Under the pieces are notes generated by a model that saw only the letters and a program-made list of their open reading frames with translations, was not told where the DNA came from and did not search any database. DNA of 46,657 nucleotides from Pseudomonadota bacterium (GTDB lineage Bacteria > Desulfobacterota > SM23-61), in assembly GCA_018819135.1 (NCBI GenBank), contig JAHJQK010000019.1, positions 1 through 46,657 of the forward strand, read 5' to 3'. Positions 32,038 to 40,249 of the stretch are shown piece after piece. Both the position numbers and the translations under genes were made by a program. Position 1 is the first letter of the stretch. Every line of letters begins with the position of its first letter.

Positions 32038-32774
32038 TATCGTCCTTCCTTTCCGTTGTGGGCCAGAAAGCTGGCTAAGTGCATCGCTTTTTTTCTGGGG
32101 TGATTGCGGCTGAGGAATCCCCCGATATTCAGGAGGCAGCCAGGCTCGCCGAGGAGTAAAAGATCGGCGCCGCTGGACAAATAATTTTCCACTTTGTCCT
32201 TGACCATGGATTCAGAGATGTCGGGAAAGTTGTTGGCAAACTCGCCCCCAAATCCGCAGCAGGATTCGGCCGCATTCAGGGGAACCAACTGGGTCCCTGG
32301 CACATTCCCGATGAGCTTTTTCGGTTGTTCGGAGACCCCCAGGCCACGGAGGATGTGACAGGACTCATGATAGGCAACCTTCCCTGCAAAGGAGGCTCCC
32401 ACATCTTCTGCCTTCAGGACGTCCACTAAGTATTGCGCAAGTTCAAACATCCGGGGGGCAAGTTCCTCCGCTCGCCGGCGCCATTCCGGTTCATTCTCGA
32501 AAAGCTCCGGATAGTGATACTTAACCATGCCAACACAGGAGCCGGAGGGGCTAACTACTTGGTCATCCTCCCCGAAAACTTTGATAAAATGCTTGGCCGC
32601 CTTTTGGGCTGCTTGCTGATAGCCGGCATTTATGGCCGGCTGGCCGCAGCAGGTCTGCTCTTCATGATATATGGAGTTGATCCCCAACCGGCGCAGCAGG
32701 GTCACGGTGGCTTCACCGATATGGGGCAAGAAGAGATCAACCGTGCAGGGTATGAATAAGGAAACATTTTTCAT
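32037..32774 (-). CDS. lutA: LutA-like CCG-domain iron-sulfur protein
   Basis: A 245-residue protein with two cysteine-rich CCG domains: IPCTVDLFLPHIG with EEQTCCGQPAINAGY (about 9-50), and YHESCHILRGLG with AESCCGFGGEFANNFP (about 135-190). These bind a cluster of the heterodisulfide-reductase type. It is the first gene of lutABC-larA. AAAGGAG lies 7 bases before the chosen ATG at 32774; a longer in-frame start at 32834 would run into a MITE-like element. Transcription must start within or just before that element. Confidence 0.93.
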   Translation of the reverse strand: MKNVSLFIPCTVDLFLPHIGEATVTLLRRLGINSIYHEEQTCCGQPAINAGYQQAAQKAAKHFIKVFGEDDQVVSPSGSCVGMVKYHYPELFENEPEWRRRAEELAPRMFELAQYLVDVLKAEDVGASFAGKVAYHESCHILRGLGVSEQPKKLIGNVPGTQLVPLNAAESCCGFGGEFANNFPDISESMVKDKVENYLSSGADLLLLGEPGCLLNIGGFLSRNHPRKKAMHLASFLAHNGKEGR

Positions 32775-32806
32775 CGTATGCTCCTTTTTACAGAAGAGGG
32801 ATAAGC

Positions 32807-32971
32807 AAATTTGATGGCTTCGTAAAAAGTCCATCTGCGGCGTTGCGCTTCACCTTCGTCGTTGCGGCGTACCTTGTAAGTACGCCTCCCTCCTCAGGTT
32901 TTGCGCGCCTTGCATATGGAGCTTTTTACTTTGCCATCCCAATTTTGACTTTTTACGAGACCATCAAATTT
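32807..32971. mobile_element. MITE-like 165-bp element with 25-bp terminal inverted repeats
   Basis: The left end at 32807-32831 (aaatttgatggcttcgtaaa then aagtc) and the right end at 32947-32971 are inverse copies with two mismatches. The interior contains a further stem, ggcgtac at 32871-32877 with gtacgcc, and is GC-rich with no open frame. The ends match a repeat that I recall from many deltaproteobacterial genomes. It lies 33 bases upstream of lutA and has probably supplied or disturbed its promoter region. Confidence 0.8.
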
Positions 32972-33093
32972 TATTGAGGGTTCATGGTTTCATGAGGTCT
33001 CAACTTAGCAAAAATAAAAGAAAATGGTCAAGGATAAAAAAAGCGAAGGAAATAGTCAGATAAAAACTTAGGGATTTCTGGTTCCGAGCCATA
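32972..33093. other. Short intergenic stretch, nothing recognised
   Basis: AT-rich sequence between the MITE-like element and the end of the broken regulator gene. No motif, hairpin or coding remnant was noticed. Together with 32775-32971 it makes up the 319-base gap upstream of lutA. Confidence 0.5.
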
Positions 33094-34915
33094 TCAGCGC
33101 CGGGCCATAGGCGATTCGAATTCGCAATAAACTTTGCCTTCGGCAACGGCGACGTGAGCTTTAAACCAGCACAAGTTGGTTGGCGGTTCCATTACCTGAG
33201 GAGCAGCCTCCTCCAGCGCCTGCAACCGATTCCGGGCCTCGGCCAACCCGACCCGATCCTCCATCAGGCGTAGCCAGGTAAGCGCTTCGCGGAGGTGCTC
33301 TTGGGCGAGGTCGATTTCATTCTCCTGGGCTTGGAGGTAGCTCAAAGTGATCAGACCATGAGCGATGCCGGGGCCATACCCTACCTCTCGACTGATGACC
33401 AAGGCCTGGTTCATGTGGTCGAGGGCTTGTCTGGCCTCACCAACCTCCCATTGCAAACTCGCCAGGGAATGGTGAGCCCGTGAGGTCATGAGTCGGTCAC
33501 CGGCAGCCTGGAAGTGAACCAGGGCTTGCTGGTAACAATCCCGGGCTCGATCCTGCTGGCCCACTTGACGCAAAGCGTGGGCCATGCCGTATAGCGTCAG
33601 GCCCTGGCCGGGCCGATTCTGTTGCGCCCAATGCAAACTTAGGGCCTGTTCATACCATTCCAGGGCCTGTTGGGGACTTCCCAGGCCGCGGTAGATTTCC
33701 GCCAGGTTATGAAGGGCCGTTGCTTCCCCGGCGACATTACCCAGTTGCCGATGCACTTGTAAGGCAGCGCGACCATACTGAAGAGCGGCGCCATTAGGCG
33801 CCAATAATCAGTAAGGGAGATTCGGCCAGGTGGCGGGCGACATAATGCAGCAGGTCGAGGGAGTCCTTGTCAGCCCAGTGCAGGTCATCGAAAAAAAGGA
33901 TCAGGCAATGGGATTGGGATAAAAAGGCCAAGCCTTGAACCACACCCTGGAACAACCGCAGCCGGTTCTCGGCCATCGATGCCACCTCGATATTCCCGGC
34001 CAAGGGCGCCAGCTGCGGGGTCAAGCGAGCGAGTTGTTGGAGCCAAACATCCGGCAAGCCCGCCAGGGTGGATTTCCAATCGGCCGTAGAAAGAGGGTCG
34101 AGGGCGTCGGCCCACATCATATAGGGAGTACGGGCTTCCGGCTCGTAACAACGCCCGGTCAGCCAGCGGATGGGCATCCTCGATCCGGCTGCTCTGGACA
34201 TACTTCGGTGCCTAAACTCCTCGACCAGCCGGGTCTTGCCAATTCCAGCCTCGCCCCTGATCAAGATCAGGCCTCCATGGCCCGCCATTGTTTTATCCAA
34301 CCGCTCTTGAAGAACTGTTACCTCCAGCTCTCGCCCCAGAAAGGGTAGGGCTTGCAGCTGATCTGCTGGCGGTATTGCGGGCATTGCCTTGGGGGAAACG
34401 GTTGGGCCGATTGTGGCGGTGATAAGCTGGCGATAGAACGCCTGAGTTTCGGCCGCCGGTTCTTCTCCTAATTCCCGGGCCAGAATGTCGAAGCACTGGC
34501 GGTATTGACGGCGTACGCCGTCTCGATCCCCCAGGGCAGCATGGATCTGCATCAGGCAACGGTACGCCCGTTCATTCAGCGGATCCAGGGCTACCAGCCG
34601 CCGGGCAAAGATCAAAGCCTCCGGATATTGTTTATGAAGGATGAGCTCATCGATCAACGCCTGGAATAGGCCCAAACCAGCAGCGAGCCTTGGTAAAGAC
34701 AGACGGCACGGCGAAGGATATGCAGCTCTTTCGGATCGGCCGCGGCCAGATTCAGAAACTCCAGTGCGTCGACCTTAAATCCTGGGTGAGACTGCAAGAT
34801 AATGGTCCCTTGGGACAGGACCAGGCAATGCTTGGCTAAGGGGGCCAGCGCCCGGCGCAGCGAATAGAGCGCCTGCCGCAGGGGACTTCGATCCACGCGG
34901 CGCCTGCGGCGAGCA
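33094..34915 (-). pseudogene. Broken SARP/BTAD-AAA ATPase-TPR transcriptional regulator
   Basis: Three pieces read in order on the minus strand. About 34915-34660 encodes SPLRQALYSLRRALAPLAKH and LSQGTIILQSHPGFKVDALE, the end of the DNA-binding domain and start of BTAD, stopping after YQGSLL. Then 34675-33794 holds the rest of BTAD (RRLVALDPLNERAYRCLMQI) and an ATPase with Walker A RGEAGIGKTRL and Walker B LILFFDDLHWAD, stopping at LLIIGA. Then 33804-33094 has four to five TPR-like repeats (AALHNLAEIYRGLGSPQQAL and similar). Intact relatives are about 900-1100 residues; the N-terminus, part of BTAD and the region between ATPase and TPR are missing. The architecture is commonest in Chloroflexota and Actinomycetota, so the gene was probably acquired. 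Confidence 0.8.
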
Positions 34916-34925
34916 GGTGGATCCA

Positions 34926-35064
34926 AGGATGCAAGCCTTTCGAATTCGCCTGAACCTAACCGGTCCAACCAAGGCGCAAGCAGAAGCCCTGGCTGAGGCT
35001 TTTCGGAAGCGCTGCCCCGTGTACACCACCCTGTCAAGAACCACCCCGATCGATTTGGAAATCG
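34926..35064 (+). pseudogene. C-terminal remnant of an OsmC-family protein
   Basis: The plus-strand frame RMQAFRIRLNLTGPTKAQAE then ALAEAFRKRCPVYTTLSRTT and PIDLEIAVE is the last third of an OsmC/Ohr-type peroxiredoxin-like protein, including the conserved cysteine of RCPVYTTL. The N-terminal two thirds, with the first catalytic cysteine, are absent: the sequence changes at about 34920 into the opposite-strand regulator remnant. Non-functional. Confidence 0.6.
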
Positions 35065-35098
35065 CGGTGGAAAAGCACCGCCGAATAACCAAAGAAAG

Positions 35099-35206
35099 GA
35101 GGAGGACCTGCTGCAACAAGTGGCCCACCACGCCCAGAGAGTCCATAATGTTAAGGTTATGCCTGAATTGGTGGAGCAGGTCAAAAAGCTCATCCGGGAA
35201 GAGTAA
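35099..35206 (+). pseudogene. C-terminal remnant of a DUF1059-type small protein
   Basis: In another frame just after the OsmC tail, EEDLLQQVAHHAQRVHNVKV then MPELVEQVKKLIREE ends at a TAA at 35204-35206. This matches the helical C-terminal half of DUF1059 proteins (about 55-60 residues), whose CGxxC-like start is missing. The two tails stand in the order expected if two neighbouring small genes were both cut by deletions. Confidence 0.5.
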
Positions 35207-35232
35207 ATTCGGGCGTTCAACCGCTACCTCCA

Positions 35233-35260
35233 TTCAGCCGATCGCCTGCGGTCGGCTGAA
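35233..35260 (+). terminator. Stem-loop after the OsmC/DUF1059 remnants
   Basis: TTCAGCCGA at 35233-35241 pairs with TCGGCTGAA at 35252-35260 around a 10-base loop. A short A/T-rich stretch follows (caatcaagataaa) but no clean T-run. It is placed as a terminator of the old upstream genes and 65 bases before the next start. Confidence 0.45.
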
Positions 35261-35324
35261 CAATCAAGATAAAATATCCTCAAGAATTTCAAGGATTCGA
35301 ATCCTCACCGCACAGGAGGGCTTT

Positions 35325-36092
35325 ATGAAAACGGATAGCTACCAAAAATTAGCTCAACATTTAGACAGACTACCTGGGGGGTTTCCCCCAAGCGACAGCG
35401 GTGCTGAATGGCGCTTGCTCAAAAGGTTGTTCAAACCTGACGAAGCAGAGCTGGCCATACATCTGACCTTGGATCGTGAGGAGGCGAGAGTTATCGCTGG
35501 GCGGGCCGGGCTCGATCTCGCCAAAGCAGAACCAAGGCTAAAGGAAATGGCGCGCCAAGGACTCATTTTTTCCATCGAACCTGAGGGCGGCCCGATCCTC
35601 TATCAGGCTGTGCCATGGATTGTGGGTATTTATGTTCGCAATGGCTTGGGCCGCTTCATCGATCAAGCCGAAGCGATGGAGATCCTCACCGAGGCTGACC
35701 AGGCCAACTTAGTTCTTCAGCCGAGCAATTCAAGGGACGTAACTTTTATGTGCTGCTGCTGCGGCTGCTGCTGCGCGCTTCTGACGCGCCTCAAACTCCA
35801 TCCAAAGCCGTCGGAGCAGGTGGCCAGTCCCTTTATCGCCAAGGCTGAGCTTGAGACCTGCGAAGGCTGCGGGGTCTGCGCCGACCGCTGCCAGATGGAG
35901 GCTGTCACTCTTGGTGACGGGCGAGTGGTCTTGAACTCGGCGCGTTGCCTCGGCTGCGGGTTGTGCGTTTCTACCTGCCCAACCGGCTCGTTAACCCTGG
36001 CGCGAAAACCTGCTCAGGAACATATTAAAGTGCCCATCACCATGGACGACACCTGGAGAGAGCTGAGCCAGGTCTGGAAAAACCGCGCATAG
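35325..36092 (+). CDS. 4Fe-4S protein with CCCCGCCC motif and apparent internal deletion
   Basis: A 255-residue protein. The N-terminal 100 residues (LAQHLDRLPGGFPPSDSG, LFKPDEAELAIHLTLDREEA) form a winged-helix-like region. Then YVRNGLGRFIDQAEAMEIL leads to a run TFMCCCCGCCCALL with seven cysteines at 143-150, and two ferredoxin motifs, CEGCGVCADRCQ and CLGCGLCVSTCPTGSL. Relatives I recall are about 370 residues, with a further cysteine motif (CxCR...C) between these halves; here the text jumps in frame at about residue 100-103, so about 110 residues seem deleted. AGGAGGG precedes the ATG 6 bases ahead. It is a probable electron carrier in anaerobes; whether this shortened form works is uncertain. 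Confidence 0.8.
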   Translation: MKTDSYQKLAQHLDRLPGGFPPSDSGAEWRLLKRLFKPDEAELAIHLTLDREEARVIAGRAGLDLAKAEPRLKEMARQGLIFSIEPEGGPILYQAVPWIVGIYVRNGLGRFIDQAEAMEILTEADQANLVLQPSNSRDVTFMCCCCGCCCALLTRLKLHPKPSEQVASPFIAKAELETCEGCGVCADRCQMEAVTLGDGRVVLNSARCLGCGLCVSTCPTGSLTLARKPAQEHIKVPITMDDTWRELSQVWKNRA

Positions 36093-36248
36093 AATGATCA
36101 ATAGCTCTTTATTCTTAGAGAATTCCAGGCCTCGTATTTTAGGGTTAAGCGATCAACTGAGTCGAAGGGGTCACCCATTTGGGTTGGTCAAACAACGGCA
36201 CGGCATTTTAATTATACGCGGGCCTCGCCGGTAAGCTTTTGGCAGGTA

Positions 36249-36279
36249 CGGGGACGCCGCAAATTACTCGGCGTCCCCG
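36249..36279. terminator. Strong GC stem-loop between convergent iron-sulfur genes
   Basis: CGGGGACGCCG at 36249-36259 pairs perfectly with CGGCGTCCCCG at 36269-36279 around a 9-base loop. It lies between the ends of the plus-strand ferredoxin-like gene and the minus-strand QueG-like gene, the right place for a shared terminator, although the nearest T-rich stretch on the plus strand (ttattttttg) starts about 17 bases further on. Confidence 0.65.
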
Positions 36280-36295
36280 GAGATGATATATAAAA

Positions 36296-37054
36296 TTATT
36301 TTTTGAGTCCCACCGGGCATACCTTGAGGCAGAGAGCACAGGCATGTCCTCCTTCCGTAACCCATCCCAGCTCCTTTTTTTTACTCGCCCGGTAAGCACT
36401 GCAGGCGGATTTATCGATGTTCCAGTAGTACCACAACCCTCCTGGAAGGAATTGCGCATCCGTAATTCCTTCCAGGCGGCGCTCTGAAAACACTCCCGCC
36501 GGACAGCTTTTTATACAAGCATACCCGCATTGATCTGGCTTACAGAGCTCATCTTGTACTGGAATATCTGGCTGCAATGGCGCGTTGGTGATCACTGTCC
36601 CCCAACGCTGCCTGGGGCCGAATTGGGGGGTTAGCACCAGGGATTGCGGCCCGAACCTTCCCAGGCCAGCGGCCACCGCCGCGTGTTTTTGAGAAATGTC
36701 TCCCATCAATCGTTTGCCGTCCAATGAGTGGGGACCGATGGCTATCGCCTTGTACTTTTCCCGGACCAAGAAGTCCGTGATCTTGAGCAGCAACTGATCC
36801 AGAAAGCTGTTGGTGGCGAAATACATCGTATCAAATATTCGGCTGGGAGTAGTTTCCACGGCGGCATCCGAAAGTCTTTTCCCCACTACAATGACTGCCC
36901 GGCAATCCGGCAAGATATCCTGGGGTCGGAATCCCGGAGGCGCGGCGGCCAGGGGCTCAGGAGAAGCAACCCCAAAAAGATCCCCGCCCGATTCGATGGT
37001 GAACTGCCTATTTTTGTTGGTTAACTCTAAATCGGTTTTCGATTCCTTGCCCAT
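36296..37054 (-). CDS. QueG-like 4Fe-4S double-cluster protein (epoxyqueuosine reductase-related)
   Basis: About 252 residues. DLFGVASPEPLAAAPPGFRP and AVIVVGKRLSDAAVETTPSR near the start, HAAVAAGLGRFGPQSLVLTPQFGPRQRWG in the middle, then CKPDQCGYACIKSCPAGV and a final CALCLKVCPVG. These are the corrinoid-binding-like half and ferredoxin half of the QueG-related family. The first cluster motif is spaced CxxxxCxxxCxxxCP rather than CxxCxxCxxxCP. True QueG is longer (350 or more) with C-terminal HEAT repeats, so this is a paralogue found in anaerobes, perhaps linked to reductive demethylation or dehalogenation. GGGGGC lies just before the ATG at 37054; a longer start at 37132 lacks a site. Confidence 0.8.
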   Translation of the reverse strand: MGKESKTDLELTNKNRQFTIESGGDLFGVASPEPLAAAPPGFRPQDILPDCRAVIVVGKRLSDAAVETTPSRIFDTMYFATNSFLDQLLLKITDFLVREKYKAIAIGPHSLDGKRLMGDISQKHAAVAAGLGRFGPQSLVLTPQFGPRQRWGTVITNAPLQPDIPVQDELCKPDQCGYACIKSCPAGVFSERRLEGITDAQFLPGGLWYYWNIDKSACSAYRASKKKELGWVTEGGHACALCLKVCPVGLKK

Positions 37055-37100
37055 GAAGCCCCCTTTTCTTGTAGATGCTGTTGATTCAGCCCAAAAGAAA

Positions 37101-37220
37101 TTTAATAGTATAGGAATTTCCTTTTTGGACACGGATGTACACAGATTATCAGGATAAACTAAAAAGAAAATAATTATCTGTTGTTATCTGCGTAAATCTG
37201 CGTCCTATTAAATTTAATAG
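37101..37220. repeat. Palindromic intergenic repeat, GTATAGGAATTTCC family, copy 3
   Basis: tttaatagtataggaatttc starts the element, followed by ggacacggatgtacacag, attatcaggataaactaaaa and the return arm atctgcgtaaatctgcgtcc with tattaaatttaatag. Nearly the same as copy 2 at 28541-28662. It lies just upstream of the QueG-like gene and before the amidohydrolase remnant. Confidence 0.85.
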
Positions 37221-37328
37221 CCGGATAGAAGTCGCTACTTCCTCAAGTAGCAAGACCCAGGATTTTCCGCAATAATTAACTTTTTCTATCATATCCCAGG
37301 GCGGAACATGGTCAAGAAAATTTTATGA

Positions 37329-37517
37329 CCATGCTATAGCATAAACGGGGCCTATTCCTCCCGCGAAGAAAAGATTAAAGGATCCATCGCAGTGGGGAAG
37401 TTAGCCGACCTGACCGTACTGGCTGAGGATTTTACCAGGGTTGATCCCGGCGAAATCAAGGATATCCCCGTCATGGCCACTATGGTCGGCGGTGAATTTT
37501 TCTACGAAAAAGAATAA
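37329..37517 (+). pseudogene. C-terminal remnant of an amidohydrolase (YtcJ/amidohydrolase-3 type)
   Basis: After a TGA at 37326 the frame reads CYSINGAYSSREEKIKGSIA then VGKLADLTVLAEDFTRVDP and MATMVGGEFFYEKE, ending with TAA at 37515-37517. NGAY, KGSI and GKLADLTVL are the standard C-terminal marks of metal-dependent amidohydrolases, where the chain returns to the small beta domain. The catalytic barrel (about 450 residues) is gone; immediately upstream lies repeat copy 3 and non-coding sequence. Confidence 0.75.
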
Positions 37518-37574
37518 ATGGAGGATTGAGTTTCAGGGTCAATCATATCCACCAACTTTATTGGAGGAATAAAA

Positions 37575-38633
37575 ATGGATTTTCTTAATTTACCCAGGGT
37601 TAAATTGGCAAATCTGCCAACGCCTTTGCAGGAATTACCCAGATTGACGGAAGCCCTCAACGGCCCCAGAATATACATAAAAAGAGACGACCTGACGGGC
37701 CTGGCTCTGGGCGGCAACAAGACAAGAAAGCTTGAGTATCTGATGGGAGATGCAGTCAGGCAGAAGGCAGATTACATTGTAACCGGCGCTGGCTTCCATT
37801 CTAATTGGTGTACGCAGACCGCTGCGGCAGCTCGTAAGCTGGGGATGAAGGTCGCTCTCGTCAAATTCGGGCCCAAAGATGGCTACGACCCGGAAGATTA
37901 TGATGGCAATCATCTCCTTCACTTTTTGAGTGGAGCGGAAATTCAAGTTGTGAGGCCCGAGCATACTCAGAAGGTAGAAGAGGAAACAATGGAGAAATTA
38001 AAAGCCGCGGGTCACAGGCCATACCGCATGGTTGACGCGGGATCGATGCCCCTCGGTGTTGCCGGACATGTGAACTGCTTGCTGGAGCTTATGGGACAAA
38101 TAGTTGATAGGGGACTGAAAGTTGATTATTTAGTACACACTTCTGGTTCCGGAGGAACGCAGGCCGGTCTCATCATAGGTGCTAAGGCCTTCAACACGAC
38201 AATCAAAGTGATTGGATCGACGACCGGCTCGCGTTCTCGTGAAAATTCGACTGCCAACATAGGCAACCTCATAGGAGAATCCCTGAAATGCCTGGGCTTT
38301 GATCTTAAAATTACAGAGGAAGACATTGTGGTCTATGATCAGTACGCTGGAGAGGGGTATGGTTTCATGACCGAAGCCAAGGCGGAGGCGATAAAGATTA
38401 TGGCCGAGACCGAGGGGATTTTCCTCGATCCGGTGTATACAAGCTCGAGTATGGCATGTTTGATTGACCTATGTAGGAAGGGTTTCTTCAAGCGGGAAGA
38501 GGTAGTGGTTTTTCTGCATACTGGCGGAATCGCTGGTTTATTCCCGTACAAAGCCCCGCTGAAAGCCTATGGGTCAGGAAAAGCCTTTCCCTGGACCATA
38601 CCTCCATGGTCTCCAGCCGCCGCCGAGACTTAA
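37575..38633 (+). CDS. D-cysteine desulfhydrase / ACC deaminase family PLP enzyme
   Basis: A 352-residue fold-type II PLP enzyme. IYIKRDDLTGLALGGNKTRKLEYL holds the PLP lysine (about Lys49), GAGFHSNWCTQTAAAARKLG the substrate region with the asparagine, HTSGSGGTQAGLIIGAK the phosphate loop and VVVFLHTGGIAGLFPY the C-terminal signature. Reactions in this family are release of sulfide, pyruvate and ammonia from D-cysteine, or ring opening of aminocyclopropane carboxylate. TTGGAGGAA lies 6 bases before the ATG. It lies upstream of a class III aminotransferase, which hints at amino-acid catabolism. The last 20 residues are proline-rich and not typical. Confidence 0.88.
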   Translation: MDFLNLPRVKLANLPTPLQELPRLTEALNGPRIYIKRDDLTGLALGGNKTRKLEYLMGDAVRQKADYIVTGAGFHSNWCTQTAAAARKLGMKVALVKFGPKDGYDPEDYDGNHLLHFLSGAEIQVVRPEHTQKVEEETMEKLKAAGHRPYRMVDAGSMPLGVAGHVNCLLELMGQIVDRGLKVDYLVHTSGSGGTQAGLIIGAKAFNTTIKVIGSTTGSRSRENSTANIGNLIGESLKCLGFDLKITEEDIVVYDQYAGEGYGFMTEAKAEAIKIMAETEGIFLDPVYTSSSMACLIDLCRKGFFKREEVVVFLHTGGIAGLFPYKAPLKAYGSGKAFPWTIPPWSPAAAET

Positions 38634-38694
38634 GGGAGACTCATCCGAAACTAATCACCGCCCCCTTCGACGGGGGAGGGAAACTTTAGGGTTA

Positions 38695-38713
38695 CCTTCT
38701 AAAGGTTAGAAGG
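38695..38713 (+). promoter_or_regulatory. Small stem-loop upstream of the class III aminotransferase
   Basis: CCTTCTA at 38695-38701 pairs with TAGAAGG at 38707-38713 around AAGGT. A shorter GC stem (CCCCC at 38661-38665 with GGGGG at 38672-38676) lies just before. They could end the desulfhydrase transcript or form a leader structure; no T-run is present. Confidence 0.35.
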
Positions 38714-38756
38714 AAATTCTCAGACTGAAAATGGAAGAATTTCATGGGGGGTTTAA

Positions 38757-40058
38757 ATGAAGAAAGAAGATCTCATAAAAATGCGCCAAGATCATGTCGC
38801 CAGAGGAGTGAACCAGTTTATTCCGGCGGTGATCACTGAGGCCAAGGGAGTCCTGGTCCGGGATGTGGAAGGAAGAGAATTTCTGGACTTTTCCGGAGGC
38901 ATCGGCGTGCTCAACGTAGGACACTGCCCCGAAGAGGTCGTAGAGGCCATCCGTGACCAGGCAGGAAAGTATATTCATACCTGCTTCATGGTGCAGATGT
39001 ATGAGCCCTATATTGCCCTGGCCAAAGAATTGAACGAACTTGTTTCCACAAAGACTTCCATGAAAACCATGTTCGTCAACAGCGGGGCAGAGGCGGTCGA
39101 AAATGCGGTCAAGATCGCCAAGTATTTTACCAAGCGGCCGGGTGTCCTTTGTTTCGAGAACGCCTTCCACGGTAGGACGGCCATGACCATGAGTCTGACC
39201 AGCAAGGTAAAAAATTATAAATTCGGATTCTGGCCCTTTATGCCCGAAATTTATCGGGCCCCTTACGCCTATTGTTATCGCTGTTCCTATGGCCTGAAAT
39301 ATCCTTCCTGTGGAGTCTACTGTGCGGATTTCATCAGCGAAAAATTTTTTGACCTTTACGCCGCTGCTGAATCTATCGCGGCCATTATCGTCGAGCCTGT
39401 GCAAGGGGAGGGCGGGTTCATCGTTCCTCCCCAGGAATACCTGGGGAAGCTGCAGAAGATTTGCCGAGAACATGGAATCGTGCTCATCGTGGATGAGATC
39501 CAGACTGGATTTGCTCGGACGGGTAAGATGTTCGTCTACGAACATTCGGGAGTGGAGCCGGATATCGTGGTCACCGCCAAATCGCTGGCGGCCGGGATGC
39601 CTCTGGCCGCGGTTACCGGAAAAGCCGCCGTTATGGATGCGGTGGAGAATGCCGGAATCGGGGGGACTTTCGGCGGAAATCCAGTGTGCTGCCGGGCGGG
39701 TCTGGCCGTGCTGAAAATCCTGAAAGAAAAGAAATTGGTCGAACGGTCCAACGCCATCGGAAAGAAAGTCATGGAGAAGTTCCGATCTTTCTACGATAAA
39801 TATCCCTATGTAGGAGATACGCGCGGCCTGGGAGCCATGAACGCCATGGAGATCGTCGTGGATAAGAAAAACCCCAAGCCCAACGGGGATCTGGCTAAGG
39901 CTATCGTTAAACGTTGTTATGAAAAAGGGCTGATCATGCTTACTGCCGGAAGTTTCGGCAATGTTATCCGCCACCTGGTTCCCCTGGTGGTTACAGATGA
40001 ACAGTTGGAGAAAGGCTTAAAGATCCTCGACGAAGCCATGGCCGAACAGCTGGAGTGA
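38757..40058 (+). CDS. Class III aminotransferase (4-aminobutyrate aminotransferase-like)
   Basis: A 433-residue fold-type I enzyme. It has FLDFSGGIGVLNVGHCPEEV, MFVNSGAEAVENAVKIAK (PLP phosphate), AFHGRTAMTMSLTSK, LIVDEIQTGFARTGKMF with the catalytic aspartate, and the PLP lysine in VVTAKSLAAGMPL, followed by GTFGGNPVCCRAGLAVLK. The cysteine-rich stretch YCYRCSYGLKYPSCGVYCAD (about 163-182) is common in GabT-like enzymes of anaerobes. Likely donors are omega-amino acids such as 4-aminobutyrate, 5-aminovalerate or beta-alanine. GGGGGG precedes the ATG by 7 bases. Convergent or opposing long minus-strand frames over it are shadows. Confidence 0.92.
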   Translation: MKKEDLIKMRQDHVARGVNQFIPAVITEAKGVLVRDVEGREFLDFSGGIGVLNVGHCPEEVVEAIRDQAGKYIHTCFMVQMYEPYIALAKELNELVSTKTSMKTMFVNSGAEAVENAVKIAKYFTKRPGVLCFENAFHGRTAMTMSLTSKVKNYKFGFWPFMPEIYRAPYAYCYRCSYGLKYPSCGVYCADFISEKFFDLYAAAESIAAIIVEPVQGEGGFIVPPQEYLGKLQKICREHGIVLIVDEIQTGFARTGKMFVYEHSGVEPDIVVTAKSLAAGMPLAAVTGKAAVMDAVENAGIGGTFGGNPVCCRAGLAVLKILKEKKLVERSNAIGKKVMEKFRSFYDKYPYVGDTRGLGAMNAMEIVVDKKNPKPNGDLAKAIVKRCYEKGLIMLTAGSFGNVIRHLVPLVVTDEQLEKGLKILDEAMAEQLE

Positions 40059-40164
40059 TTGATTTTCCCCCTGCCTGAACCTTTTGGTGTTCCTTACGCA
40101 TAGAGTCTCTGCCTTTTCATTTTTCTCAAGGGACTCCCTGAATTTTCTGCGCTGGAAAAAAGTC

Positions 40165-40193
40165 TTGAAATTGGCCTTCTAATAACTTATCAT
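40165..40193 (+). promoter_or_regulatory. Putative promoter of the excisionase-like HTH gene
   Basis: TTGAAA at 40165-40170, a 17-base spacer and TATCAT at 40188-40193 form a plausible vegetative promoter 57 bases upstream of the ATG at 40250. Confidence 0.45.
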
Positions 40194-40249
40194 TACCCAA
40201 AGGGATGAACAATTACTTAAGAAGACGAAAAGGAAAGGTGCTTTAAGTT

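Noticed and set aside
38742-39974. 410-codon minus-strand open frame over the class III aminotransferase
   Set aside because: A shadow of GC-biased codons; the plus strand has all aminotransferase motifs and a good start.
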